A program made the translations under genes and the position numbers. The notes under the pieces were generated by a model that saw only the letters and a program-made list of their open reading frames with translations, did not search any database and had not been told where the DNA came from. Below, in pieces: positions 39,229 to 51,899 of a DNA stretch of 64,000 nucleotides. How positions within the stretch are numbered: the first letter of the stretch is position 1; every line of letters starts with the position of its first letter. Location of the stretch: the NCBI GenBank assembly GCA_014529385.2, contig CM043955.1:140434206-140498205 (forward strand), written 5' to 3'. Origin of the DNA: Adiantum capillus-veneris. Lineage: Eukaryota > Streptophyta > Polypodiopsida > Polypodiales > Pteridaceae.

Positions 39229-39371
39229 GGAGGCCTTTGCGAGCCAGAGTTGGATCAACTCTCTCGCACTCTTGAGCGCATGAGCATCGTCAATGTTTGT
39301 CTGCTGAGAAAGTAGTGCAGCGATTGCTCCAAAGCTTCGTCAATGTCCGTTGCTGCACATAGTTGTAGTGG

Positions 39372-39372
39372 G

Positions 39373-39437
<65 letters not shown>
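39372..39437. repeat. (CA)n microsatellite
   Basis: About 33 repeats upstream of the GH17 fragment. Confidence 0.95.
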
Positions 39438-39440
<3 letters not shown>

Positions 39441-39531
39441 CTTCAATACTTCCACCTCTGTACGTAGGTATTCAGACTGTGAAGGGGAGAGGAAGTCTGT
39501 GAGGGATTGGGTGTGTGGGTACACGAGCGTT

Positions 39532-39535
<4 letters not shown>

Positions 39536-39577
<42 letters not shown>
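39536..39577. repeat. (GA)n microsatellite
   Basis: About 21 GA repeats. Confidence 0.95.
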
Positions 39578-39578
<1 letters not shown>

Positions 39579-40133
39579 ATTACCGTGGCTGCAATGGAGG
39601 TGAGAAAAAGAGAGAAAGTCTGCTTACGAGGGTGTGTGTTAAAAGATAATTGCAGCTCATCTGCAACATGAGGTGGCGGGGGTGTGGGACTGCAGGTGAG
39701 GCCGTAGTAAAGGTGATTAGTGTGGGTGTAAGGCATGTATGGAAACGAGGGGAGTTGAGTGCATGGTGGCATGCTCAGTGGCCTGCTCATGGATTAGAGC
39801 TGCAGCCCAACATCAGCAGAAGTGAACGTGCCGAGGTCCATGGGTGTGGGAGTTGGTTGGCCACTCGTCGTAGGACGGTGGGGGTACGTGTCATGCATAC
39901 TACAGACAGAGAGAGCTGTAGACCTGCCAGTAGTTGCATGCAAAGTCGAACGTGAGGAGTGTGAGGAGATTTGGTTGTGTGGCCAAGGTCGGCCCTGCAG
40001 GTTATGCATGGTGTGAGCAACACCAGTTGCATGCAAAAACAAACTAGGAGTCGGTTGCGGGCGTTGGCCGCCAATGACGACGAGAGGGGGGGTGGTTGAT
40101 GACGAGAAAGAGGAACAGTTAAACTGCAGTCAG

Positions 40134-40206
<73 letters not shown>

Positions 40207-41504
40207 GTGAGAGATTGAGAGAGAGATGTTGGTGATGCTTTGCGGCTCTCAAAGTTGATGGCACCATGCGTGCAGACGATGGTAGTGAAATGACGACCGG
40301 AGGTCATGTAGGTGGGGCCACAAAATTAGAAGGCCATTATTTATTTGTTATCACGAGCGGTTGATTGCCATGCGATGGTTGGGGAGAGTGGATGGCGGAG
40401 TGCATAACCAGGGTGGGGGTTGTAAAGGAGAGAGAGTGAGTGACGGCGACTTAGAGACAGATGAAGAGGGAGTTTGTTCTACTAGACAGCATGCACCCAA
40501 TGAGAGGTAGGGGGACGCTCGGATGACTGGTCGAAAGAGAGAAGATTCCGTGTTGAATGGTGCCAGAGGGAGAGGTGCAATGGCGGCCATATGTTCTACG
40601 AGAGACATAGAGAGATACAAGGCTGCGTTTTAAAAAAAAAATATTGTGGTCGCTATTCGACCAAAGAGAGAGAGTTGGGTGATCGCAGTTTTGCATGCAT
40701 CACAAATTTCCCCAGCCATTCATGCTGCCGTCACCATTATTTTGGTGATCTTCACTTGTTGTAAGAGTTTTATCGAGCACCTCTGCTTTTGGTGGCACTA
40801 GTCCTGGTTTGTGCTCCTAGCTGTTATCGATGCTGCAGCCACAAGGTGATCAGCCCTCCAAGTTTGCAGTTACTGTGGCGTTGCTATCCTCGGACCAATG
40901 GCGTTGTGGTACTATCACGTTGCAGGGTAACATGGTGGTGATCACTATTGACAGCGTGCCCTGTGACTCTTGCTATCGAAAGATCTAAATACCGATCGCT
41001 ACCTCTTCCCGTCTAATATTCCCTCATCTTCTTCAATCTCGAAAGCCATATGTCATATATAGGTGAATCGAAATCGTTTTTTGAAGCTAAGCTCATTTCC
41101 CCTTTCCTTATCTCCGGAGGGTGCTTCCTATGAGGAGCACACTCTTCTCCTTCTTCTGAAACTCCAGTTTCATCTCTTTCATAAAATTGCCCTTGTTATT
41201 CCTACGATTTAAGTCAAGCCCATATTTGAGATTATTCTAAGTCACGTAGATTACGTAAGTTTCTCTCTTCTCTATTATCCTTGTACACAGAGTAAGATCT
41301 ATATAATCTGTTATATGTTTGATTATAGAATTTACAAGTTCTACACAATTCAAACACGATGGAAATCTTATGGGATTGATAATAATTTATGCAAAATCTT
41401 AAAATACATTTAAAAAGAGAATAAAGGTTAACAGAGCAAGGCTTATCTTTGATCATGATAATCTTGATAGTTATGATTGTTGCAACCCCAAGAATGTAGC
41501 CAAA
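39578..41504. other. Family A copy 2 interior, 5' portion
   Basis: No recognised gene. It may include promoter and 5' untranslated DNA captured with the GH17 fragment. A (GA)n array sits at 40137-40201. Confidence 0.5.
40137..40201. repeat. (GA)n microsatellite
   Basis: About 32 GA repeats in the family A interior. Confidence 0.95.
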
Positions 41505-41516
41505 GCTCTGATACCA
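41505..41516 (-). other. Primer binding site, initiator Met tRNA
   Basis: GCTCTGATACCA on the plus strand is TGGTATCAGAGC on the element strand, one base from the 5' LTR. Confidence 0.9.
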
Positions 41517-41517
41517 C

Positions 41518-42002
41518 TGCTACAAACGGATGCGCGATGGCCCTATATAATACTTATGATAACACAATACATACCATAAAACGATAAATCGGTATACCTG
41601 AATCGTCGCACACGCACATAATCAACGACATACGCGAACAGAGAGAGAGATAGAGCAGGAGAGTAGAAGAGCACGTGTAGACGCACCTCCTAGAGCGGAG
41701 TGTTACGCCGGCACTGCGAGAGAGAAGAGAGGAGAGGAGAGAAGATTGAGATGGACACTGGGTGCAATCTCCCCTCATGCAAGAGTGACCATTTCCCTCT
41801 TGCACGTATTTCATTTATAGATTTCTTGAATGGTCAAATTGAGTACAAACTGGCCGGCCGGTCATAATTGGCCAAAGCTCATAAAAGAGCACTTGAATAA
41901 TAAAATGTACATGATATACAAATACATTTGCATAGGCCAAGCTCGGTCTAGTCTTTTCCACCTGTCAGCTACAATAAATCATAAAATATCATTTCTATAA
42001 CA
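41518..42002 (-). repeat. 5' LTR of family A copy 2
   Basis: 485 bp on the minus strand, TGTTATAG to TTTGTAGCA, followed on the plus strand by the AAGGC duplication. Confidence 0.93.
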
Positions 42003-42607
42003 AAGGCTGTTCCTTTGCCTTTGTCCATTGTCTTTCTGTTGGTTTCTTCAGTAAGCAGACTGCCTTCTACACCTGCTATGTTCAAACCATCTGGAGGTGC
42101 AGAATTACTCAAAGCTGTGCGAAAAGTGTCCCAACTTTCCGGCAATGTGATCAACAGGAACATAGCTCTAACAGGTTCATCAAACTTGACACCTTGAGCT
42201 GACAACTGACTGTAGATGGTGTTGAATTCATTCAGATGATTGGACATAGGTGTCCCTTCTTTCATCTTCAAGTCAACAAGCTTCTTAAGCCAGTATACCT
42301 GTGAAGCTGCACTCTGCTTCTCATAAAGATCACTCAGCTTTAACCATGCTTGATAAGTCGACATCTCGGCTGCTACATTGAAGTAAACGCTTTCTGCCAA
42401 AGTCAACATAATGGTAGAAAGTGTCAATTCATCCATTTCGCTCCATTCATCTTCGTACATATCTTCTGATTTTATCCCCTTGAGCTTTATAGGTTTTATC
42501 TGCTTCTTTTGTACCAACATGTGCCAAATCTGCTTCTTCCACAATGGGAAATTGGTTCCATCCAGCTTCTTGATATTGTAAAGAGCACTGTCCTGTGATC
42601 CAGCCAT
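42003..42607 (-). pseudogene. Copia B copy 2 gag, truncated by insertion
   Basis: ATG at 42607 starts MAGSQDSALYNIKKLDGTNF, and about 200 codons of copia Gag (nucleocapsid precursor) are open until the family A element interrupts at 42003. Copy 1 carries a stop in the LDGTNFP region where this copy reads on. The rest of gag resumes at 34314. Confidence 0.93.
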
Positions 42608-43236
42608 AGCTACGCTTCACAGTAGTTTACTTTCCTGGAAAAAATTCGATAGAGTTTCCCCTGTAAACTGACCTTTGAACCAATATCAACCTGTCAAATG
42701 AACCAAGAAAGCTTCAAATTCTGCAGAAATTTCGGCAGTCTCCTTTGTAAAATGGCTCTGGTGTACTTAAAAACAGACCAAAAATAGCTCAAAAAACCAC
42801 TGTCTCTCTAACACTGTAAGCTGTGGGTAAACCTGTCCTGCACCTGTACTGTCCTGTCACTGTCCTGTAAGCATAGACTGCGACAATGCCTCAACAGCAG
42901 TAAAGCAAAGATGCAATCCCAACTGTCTAACTCACAGTCAATACATCCTAGCTGCCTATCTAAGGGTGCTCGAGGGATCGCTCCAAGACCTGTATCACCG
43001 AAAGGATCTGAACATTCAAGAATCCCCTAGCTCAATAAAACCTCACTCGACCCTCAAGAAAGGCTGCAGTAAATCTGACAGTACATAGACTTCCCACAAA
43101 GTCATACATCCACAAATTTTCCACTGTATGTTGTAACCGCTGCGGCGGTTGTTTGCTGCGTGACTCACAGCCAGCAAACCCTCAACAGACATACATCATC
43201 TCTGACAATACATCCCATGTGGAAGTACCTGCAATG

Positions 43237-43566
43237 TCAGGATGAAATCTGGAATATCAAGCAGCAAACACAAGCTACCTGATGAACTAGTGGATGTCGC
43301 CTACAGTCTATGTGTAGATGCGCCCGTGTCATATGTGACACGCCTCCAAGAACTGTGAGCCGTCCTTCGATGTGTAGACAGCCACAAATCAACACTCTGG
43401 GAGTGTCGATATCCTCAACACCTGCAGTCGTAGGCCGAAAACCCCAAATTTGCAGAGTCAAATTTGCACCCGTCGAGACCACGTAGTCGAAAATGGCCCG
43501 CGCAGAACTTTGTCGGAGCCGAACGGTGGCCGAGATGACCTCAGAATGAAATTCTGAGAACACCAA
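43237..43566 (-). other. Open frame in copia B leader (copy 2)
   Basis: Same length and frame as 8904-9233 in copy 1, also opening on TTG. No domain recognised. Confidence 0.35.
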
Positions 43567-43694
43567 GCCCTTCGAGCTTGCACACAGGATTTGGGGCCGT
43601 GTCTTCGCCTGTCGAATCTCACTCCAATCTTAGCGCGTGACTCTGGCTACCTGCAAGTGTTGCCTCGAGCCTCGATCTGAGCTCTGATACCAGT

Positions 43695-43886
43695 TGAAGG
43701 AATACGAGCGGAAGTACGACGCGAGAGAGAGTGCGAGAAGAAGAGTACGACAATATGGTGAACTCGCTTTACTGTAATGTGTAGAGCATAGTGAGTTCTT
43801 ATTAGGTTTTTACAAAAGAATATGTGTACATACCTGGCGACCTGCCCACTTACCTGGGCGACCACATTGGGCTTTATACCCCAACA
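43695..43886 (-). repeat. 5' LTR of copia B copy 2
   Basis: 192 bp. The Met-tRNA primer site is at about 43681-43692 (GCTCTGATACCA on the plus strand). Confidence 0.95.
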
Positions 43887-44104
43887 TATTACTTCTACAT
43901 ACTGGTAGACTTCAAAATAAATTCATTTATTTCAAGATGCTAAGAAATCTTGGAGGATGTAATAAACAACAACTCGGAGAAACTCGTGACGCATATATTG
44001 AAATTGACGTATAATGACAGTAAACACAAACGACAATTGCAAGAAATAAAGAGACATCGAGAGAAAATGAAGAGCAGCCAGATTAAATTCATGAATGGAA
44101 ACGT

Positions 44105-45626
44105 CCGATTACATTGTTGAGTTTTATTACAAGTATATTCAATTTATTCAATTGCACTTTTAAAGATGAAACCTCCTTGCGTAATGACATTATTTGCTCC
44201 TCTAGTTGAGCTACGTGGATATCCACTACATTTATTTAACAATCTTGAACTGCATTTTTTATTGACTCTACAGACTCTTTTATGAAGGACTTAAGGGAGC
44301 CATTATCATGGCCATGGACCTCAGTCCAAATCTGGAGCAGGATTTCCTATAATCTTTCGACAAGGCCTTCCTCTACTCTCTCCAATGTGTCTTGTGTGTC
44401 AGTGGCCTCAACAACATTCAAATGACCCTCCTCCATTAAAATCTGCATAAACAAGAAAGAACCCAGCAAATTAGACTCCAATGCCAAAAAAATGAGATTC
44501 AAGAAAAAGAAAGTCATAAATTGAAAATTTTCAAGATGCAACAAGCATTGCCTCTGTACAATGCACGAGAGGCAAGAGATCATCGTCTATCTGTGGGCCC
44601 TCATCGTCATCGTCAATGTCATCAATGATGATAACATTGGCTTTTGGATCGTCGACATTGGTCGCTTAAAAGGCGGTCATATCGGTAAGCTCCTTGCTAT
44701 TCATAGACAGTGACAAGTACCTAAAGCAATGAACGCATGGAAACAAAGCAAAATAATCTGATGCTAACCTTTCTATAGCATCCCATTGGGACATAAACCA
44801 ATCAATTCTTGGTTGTGCATTGGCGCACAAGTCATTGGTCACAAAAATGCTCACTATGTCCTGGTAAGTTACGGTTGAAGGAAAAGCCATGCAGTGCCAC
44901 ATCGCTCTGATCATTTTCACGTACATTCCTCGGCCTTGGTAAGGAACGATCCACGACGATGAAGGGTAGTATTTTCAGCTCTGCACCATGATGTGCAAGG
45001 TGGACAAGAAATCGTTCCCTAGAGGGTGCCGCATTTTGAACTTCCAATACATTGCGGCGCGGTCGAAAATATTGTTCTGTGTTAAACATATCCGTTCTTC
45101 AGGTCGTCTACACCGTAAAGGGTGTATAAATCTACATCCTTATTGATATCATCAACAGTGACATTGTGTGTCAGCTTCTGAAAGTGCGCCTCCCCTTCGT
45201 CCTTCATGCAGTAGCCTACCATCCCCTGGAAGGTATGCATATTTTTTTGCTTAAGAGCTCTGCACAGGATGTTCGCACTTGGCGGACCTTCCTTGGCCCA
45301 ACCCAAGTATGACTTCAACTTCTTGTTGATGACAATAAGAGACGACGACAACATACGAATCACCATTTGAAAATGCAGATGGAACACACTGCCTCCTCTT
45401 TCCACAGTGCACATTCTCGCTAATGTTTCCTTCTGCAAGAATTCATCCACGCGTGAAAGTAGCCGTACATCTAAAACCTCCCCTCGCACGGAGATTGTGA
45501 CACTCGACTCCATTACCTTTTTGGGCTTCTTTGACTCCATTGCGGACGCCCCCTTTTCTTAACGGGGAAGCCTTTTTCGCATGACTTATTGACCGCGCCT
45601 GTCGCACTATTCTTCAACGAGGCCAT
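44105..45626 (-). pseudogene. Rep/HUH-endonuclease-like gene, decayed
   Basis: Two candidate starts: ATG 45626 (Lys/Arg-rich N-terminus with KKRGRP) and ATG 45540 in another frame, so a frameshift lies between them. From 45540, residues 54-58 are HLHFQ (45367-45381), a His-hydrophobic-His metal motif followed by Gln. Residues 110-113 are YCMK (about 45202-45213), a Tyr-x-x-Lys motif. That order is the signature of rolling-circle Rep/HUH nucleases, which nick single-stranded DNA through the Tyr. A frameshift near 45100 and a TGA at 44975-44977 follow; downstream are a tract with YPSSSWIVPYQGRGMYVK, a possible short intron (about 44713-44767), an acidic stretch, and a C-terminal coiled coil (heptads, about 44120-44220). 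No Walker A motif is seen, so no helicase domain. A Replitron-like transposon or a CRESS-type Rep relic are the options. Confidence 0.5.
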
Positions 45627-45979
45627 TGCCACAAAGCAATGGAAACTCGATAGCGTATGCTTGCTCCCTCTAAGAAAAGCAAACAATGGATACATTTGTT
45701 TAAAAACATTAGCGCCAAATGTTCTATGACCTGGCTTTTTTGCTGCCTTTTTTGCACATAATCCCTCTTTTGCACATAATCTCTCTGGCTCACAAACCGT
45801 GCTCTTTACGAAATATAAATTACAGTATGCCCTACAAATTAACCTATGCCCATTTTAAAGTTTTTGTCAAAACTTGGGAATTAAAGCTACATGTCAAAAA
45901 AGTCTGCAACACAGAAAAGCCCTGCCGCACCAGCCCTGCTTTTTTCATGCTCCGGCCTGCTTCAGCGATAGTGAATGCT

Positions 45980-45981
45980 GT

Positions 45982-46040
<59 letters not shown>
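45980..46040. repeat. Compound (TG)n(AG)n microsatellite
   Basis: About 13 TG repeats pass directly into about 17 AG repeats. Confidence 0.95.
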
Positions 46041-46043
<3 letters not shown>

Positions 46044-47105
46044 CTTCAAGCGCTGCCTGCCAACCGCCTTCACCTTGCACCCTGGAAGCTTGCCCTGCAG
46101 CTACAACGAGCGCCTATTATGTACGCATCTCGACTCCTATGCAGTGGTAGGGCTAGTCGCACAATAACTGCCCGTAGGCTACAACCTGTACGAGGGAGGA
46201 CAATGGCACTTATGGTCAATGTGGAAGTCCAAACATAGGAGCTCGTGCTTAGATTTGGAAGAGCAACCGTCACACGACAAATCCGAAAGACCATGCAACC
46301 ACCAAAATGGATCGAGAAAATATCCACATGATACTAACTGCACTGCAAGCTAAAAAACACACCATCGAAGAGCTACAAAGAAGCGGCCAAGGAAATCAAG
46401 GATGAGAAGAGTCCAAGCATGGCACTCCACTTAATGGGACATCAAAAGTCAATTGAAGCTAATAGCTTAGGAGTCCCCTTTGAAAGAGAAGAATCCTCAA
46501 AAGAATGCGTTGAGATAAGCACAGACTCAAATGCCATGTCAAAACAGAGTAATCATTATCACTGGAAGCTCTAGAGCTAAAGCCAAGGAGGCCTTCTCTA
46601 AAGATAGAAAGCCTTCCTTTCCGCTCAATCTAAGGAAAGAGAACATGTATCGCCAAAAATAAATCTAAGATAACTTGTATTAAACTTTCCTTCTTTGTAA
46701 TTGAATATCAAAATATAAAACACAAGACCCAAAAGAGGATTACACCGTCGGTAAACTCAAACTGCAAAGAAACAAAAGGTCATCAATTGAGGGTCATGTT
46801 TACCAAAGAAGCCGTGAAGGTCTTGTAGGACCTGGCCACTCAAGCAAACTCCTTGAGATCAAACCATATGTCCACCACTCCTTGGCATATGTCAAGATCA
46901 AACGTGTAAGGCTAATCCAATACAATATACCAAACTTGAAAGAGCATATAATCTCCCACTATTGTAACTTGCTTTCATAGATTCTTTGTCAAAAACTTTG
47001 TCCGCACCACTTATGCTGAAAACAATATGCCCACTCAATTGTGCAATCAATATCTGATAGACAACATAACATTAATACTCAAGGTTGCTATTATATACAT
47101 GCGGT
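46041..47105. other. Unassigned sequence
   Basis: No gene recognised. The last few hundred bases may already belong to the LTR of copia D, whose left end I could not fix. Confidence 0.4.
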
Positions 47106-47303
47106 AGTGATGCGCACACTTAGGACCGTCGGGGCATTTTTTTCCTCACTAGAAGGTTTTTCTCCCCGTGCATTGTATATACGCCCATCACTCTAGGACT
47201 ATCTTATCTTTCCATTGCACACTAATACACTCTCTGTTGTGTGCCTTAAGCTTCCTTCGTCTTCTGTAGGCTGTGTGTATTTTCCTGCAACCCTAATTCC
47301 AAC

Positions 47304-47319
47304 AATTGGTATCGGAGTA
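47304..47319 (+). other. Candidate primer binding site of copia D
   Basis: ATTGGTATCGGAGTAG follows CCAACA. It resembles the Met-tRNA site TGGTATCAGAGC with one change in the core. Confidence 0.6.
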
Positions 47320-47583
47320 GGTTATGTCCTTCCAGGCTAAGTCGCCAGCAACTCCGGTACACGTCTACTCAAATTTTTTATTTGGGCTCATTTCGGCCTC
47401 TGTTTCCACTACAGGCAGTACTGCATAGGCTATTTTGTCATTTTGTGCAAATTTTTTGTCAGTGCCATTTTTTGCATAATAGGTTCCGTACAGTCTTTTA
47501 CGGTTTGTGCTATATAGCACGTGTTGTTCCCACTCTATTTCTCCTCTTTTCGGGTAGTTTTCACATCAGGTGCAACATTCGTC

Positions 47584-50500
47584 ATGGTTGACAACAATAC
47601 ATATGTTTTCAAGATGTTTGCTGGTGAGAATAGGTTGGTGGAGACACTTACCCTTTGTGGGCTTACATGATGCTACATGACCTTGTGTCAAAGGGAATTT
47701 GGAATATTGTGCAGGGCATTGATGTACGTCCTGGTGCTGAGGATGTAGGTGATGTCGAGGATGTTGCAGGTTTTGGTGGCAGGGTTGTTGTTGCCAGAGC
47801 TGTTTTGCCTACGCCTAAGCAAACTCGTTGGGATATAAAAGATGCACAGGCTCATGCATTGATTGTGTTGTCTATGAAGCGTACTATTACTCTTTACGTT
47901 CGTTCATCAAAATCTGCAAAACATGCTTGGGATATTCTAGCTGGTCTTTATGCAAGTCGCAATGAGGCAAAAATTGCATTGCTACGTAAAGAGTTGGAGT
48001 CAAAGATTATGCATAAGGAAGATGATATGGACACTTTCCTTGCTTGTGCCAAGGATATCAATGAGCAACTTATTTTTTTAGGTGAAGTCATTTTAGACAA
48101 TTCCCTTGTGCAGACTATTCTTGATGTCTTGCCAGATTCTTACGAGACTTTTCCTAGTACTTGGAGACTTATGACCCAAGGAAATTTTGAAGTTATCAAG
48201 TTTGATGCATTATACACATTGTTGTTGCAAGAGTCATATTACAAAAAAAACAAGACTAGATAGCATGTAGTTGAACAGACCTTATTGCTGCTCAAGGAAA
48301 GGTGGTAACAACAATGTAGCCACTTCTCATGGTTCTTCTGCGAGTGGTAAATCGCTTGTTCCTAATGCTTCTGTTGGCAGCAATTCGTTTGGAAATTCTG
48401 GTGATAAGGGCAAAAATAAGATGCATTGCTATTATTGTAAAGCTTATGATCATTTGATCATACAGTGTCCTAAGTTGAAGGCCAAAGAGGCTAAGAAAAA
48501 AGAGCCTGGTTCCACTACTAATGCTGGTACCACTACAAATGTAGCTATTGTTGATACTTCTGTGAAAGGAGACTATGATGCTGATGTTGATGTTGAACGG
48601 GCTTTTAGTGTAGAGTGCACTTATGATCCTTCTATCCATGATGCATGTTTGTCAATTGTTGTAGATGCTCAAGTGTGGTACTTTGATAGTGGTGCTACAA
48701 AGCACATTACCTCTCACTGTGACTTGTTTACCTCTCTCAAGGATGTCCCTCATGGGAATTCAGTCACTTGTGCCAACAATACCTCTTATCCAATCAAGGG
48801 AGTTGAAAAGATTGTGCTTATGACTACAAATGGTAGTTCTTTCACACTTGTTGATGCATTGTATGTACCTGGGATCAAGAGGAGTCTTTTGTCTGTATCT
48901 GCACTTGCTAGACTTGGTCTTGTAGTCAAATTTGTGGATGACATATTTACAATACATGATCTCAATTTCGGTGATGAAATTGTTGCATCTGGCATTTTAT
49001 GCTGTGGCCTGTATAAGCTCACTTTATATGACAAGTGTGGGTAGAATTTTGCAAATGCAGTTGTAGATTCTAAGGCTATTTCAGATGCAAAACTTCAGCA
49101 TGCACATTTTGGGCATTTAAATTTTGTTAGTTTGCTACGTTTGCAAAAATCTTATATGGTTGCTTCTTTGCCGTTTCTTGAAACACTTATCAAACATGTT
49201 TGTGAAGGTTGTATTTTGGGTAAGATGCAGCGTTTGAAGTTTCCAAAGGATGGTTCAGTTAGGGCTACATGCAAGTTGCACCTTGTGCATAGTGATGTTT
49301 GTGGACCCATGCAAACTTTGTCCTCGGGCAATTACCTTTACTTTGTGATTTTCATTGATGATTACTCCAAGCATGCATGGGTATATCCGGTTAAGGCGAA
49401 GTCCTAAGTGTTTTTGTGCGTCAAACAATTTCTAGCTATGGCTAAAAATGTCTCAAAATATACTATGGGCACTCTCCATTCCGATCGAGGGGGAGAGTAT
49501 ATGTCTCATGCATTTAATGCATGAGAGTATATGTCTCATGAGAGTATATGTCTCATGCATTTAATGCATGAGAGTATATGTCTCATGCATTTAATGCATT
49601 TCTGGCTAGTCGTGGGATAAAACACCAATGTACAGTGCATCATACGTCTCATCAAAATGGTGTTGCTGAGAGGAAAAATAGGTCAGTTATAGAAATGGCA
49701 CGATGTATGGTCAAAAGTCAAGCTTTTTTGCATTAGTTTTGGCTTGGACCATCATGTGTGCCACTTATGTACTTAACATGTGTCCTACAAAACCTTAGCA
49801 GTCTATGACTCCATATTAAGCATGGCACAATAGAAAGCCTTCTATTGAGGACATGCGAGTTTTTGGTTGTTTTGCATATGCTTTGTTGCCACAAACGTAG
49901 TGCATAAAATTAAATGATAAGGCTGTCAAATGTATTTTTGTTGGTTATAGTGCTGAAAGCAAAGGTTACAGGTTGTATCATCCGCAAACAAAGTGTATCT
50001 TGGTCTCACGGGATGTTGTATTTATGGAAGATTCTGTTCAGCCCTTGCTATCATGTACTAGAGACAATAATGTAAGCTCACAGGACATTTATGACACTTT
50101 GTTGCCTCTTTTCAGTGGTGGAAGTTCGAATGTAAATTCCAATGAGGCAAATGTACAGCCTATGGGGGTTTCTGAAAATGTTACAGATCAGCCTATTATT
50201 GATGTATATATACATGATGTACTTGATGAGGAAAGGGTTGAGAGTTAGCAGTCTAGAGGTATGCCTAAATGGCTGGTACATACTTTACGTGACAGTAAAT
50301 TGGATGCACCTTTGTCTAGTCATACTCGTTCAGGTTCTCACTATGCATCTTATGCATTAGATTGTAATGCTTTGGCTATGTCTAGCTTACATGATGTTGA
50401 TGAACCTTTGTCTTTTGATGAAGCACATAATTCAGAAAATTGGATGGCTGCCATGCAATTAGAATATGATGCACTTATAGAAAATGATACATGGACTTTA

Positions 50501-51899
50501 TGTGATTTAAGGCCATTGATACGAAGTGGGTTTACAAGTTGAAATGCAAGCCAGATGGTGAGATTGATCGCTATAAGGCTCAACTTGTTGCAAAAGGTTA
50601 TGCACAACAAAAAGGCATAGATTATGAAGAGAATTTTTCTCCCACTTGTCCTATGACTACTGTGCATTTTCTATGTGTATTGGCAGCTCATGTTTTTTGG
50701 GATGTACATTAGTCAACAGACATTGTTACTACTTTCTTGAATGGTGACATATTTGAGAAAATTTATGTAACATAGCCTCGTGGTTTTGTCAAGAAAGGAC
50801 AAGAGGATAAAGTGTTCATATGTAAGAAAGCTTTGTATGGGTTGAAGAAATATCCTCATGCTTGGTATGAGAAAGCTGACACTCATTTGGTTAAACGAGG
50901 CTTTCGTAACAGTCCAACAGAAAGCACATTGTATGTAAGCATGAGGGTGATGCACTTCTCATTGTCGTTCCCTATGTTGATGATTTGTTGATCACTGGAC
51001 CAAATGAGAGACATAGTGTTGAATTTAAGGCTGATTTGAATGCTACTTTCAAGATGAAAGATTTGGGACTGTTGCATCATTACTTGGGTATACAGTTTAA
51101 GCAATGTAATGATGGTATTACATTGTGTCAGAACACTTACATAGAGACATTGCTATGTAAGTTTGGACTTGAGGATTGCAAACCTATTGCCACTTCCATG
51201 GAAACAAGTTTGAAATTGAGTCTTCATGATGATAGTGATCTTGCTGGATGCCTTATTTATGTATGCAACACAAGACTGGATATTCAGTTTGAAGTCTCAC
51301 ATGTCAGTAGATTTATGCATAGCCAAGGGTCTAAGCATTAGCAGGCTGCCAAGAGGATTTTTTGCTTCTTGAGTGACACTTTACATCTTGGCTTTTTTTA
51401 TCCCAAGGGGGATCATTGCCGCCAGATTTACATGCTTTTTTGAACTCAGATTGGGCTAGTTGTTTTGACACACGAGTATCCACAAGTGGTTTTTCTTTCA
51501 TGCTTGGTAGCTCATGCATATCATGGGTGAGCAAGAAGCAACCTAGTGTGGACACTTCCAGTTGTGAGGCTGAGTATAGGGCAGTCTTCATAGCTACGAT
51601 TGAGTGTGTATAGCTCAACGCCTTATGAATTATTTGGGTGTTGGATAGGACACTGCCAACACTATCTACATTGTCAATCAGAGCCCATTGGTAGTTGCAA
51701 CAAACCCAATTTTTCATGCTCGCACAAAGCACATTGAGGTGCATTACCACTATGTCAGGGAGAGGCTCAAATAGGAGAGATCAGCTTGGCTTATGTGCCA
51801 ACAGTGAACAACCTTACAGACCTTTTCACAAAGGCATTGTCTTGTGAGAAGTTCAAAGCTTTCCGCAAAGCTTTGGGCTTACTCCCCTTTGTGGATTGA
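47584..51899 (+). pseudogene. Copia D gag-pol polyprotein, decayed
   Basis: ATG at 47584 begins gag; a frameshift near 47650 leads to the 47655-48263 frame, which ends in TAG. The next frame (48271-49044) holds the zinc knuckle CYYCKAYDHLIIQC (about 48427-48468) and protease WYFDSGATKHIT (about 48676). Integrase motifs are VHSDVCGPM (near 49287), a DRGGEY block followed by a tandem expansion, and HQNGVAERKNR (near 49650). RT shows KGYAQQKGIDYEENFSPT (near 50595) and YVDDLLITG (near 50972). RNase H has NSDWASCFDTRVSTSG (near 51440), and the C-terminus LGLLPFVD ends near 51899. At least ten stops or shifts are visible, so it is inactive. Confidence 0.9.
49493..49599 (+). repeat. Minisatellite expansion inside copia D integrase
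   Basis: GAGAGTATATGTCTCATG starts at 49493, 49523, 49540 and 49570. Three of the units continue with the self-complementary ATGCATTTAATGCAT. Spacings are 30, 17 and 30, so the 17-bp step breaks the integrase frame between the second Asp and the Glu. Confidence 0.9.

Larger units (their letters stand above)
47106..51899 (+). mobile_element. Ty1/copia element D, degenerate
   Basis: A likely LTR end (TAATTCCAACA at about 47293-47303) is followed by a Met-tRNA-like primer site (TTGGTATCGGAGTAGG) and then gag, protease, integrase, RT and RNase H in copia order. Left LTR start and right LTR were not identified; a purine tract GTAGGGGAGGGGG near 52203 may mark the 3' end. It is a different lineage from B by sequence, and older by its number of stops. 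Confidence 0.8.

Noticed and set aside
44105-45626. Intact endogenous geminivirus Rep
   Set aside because: No Walker A helicase motif, a long coiled-coil tail, and no other geminivirus gene or intergenic stem-loop nearby.
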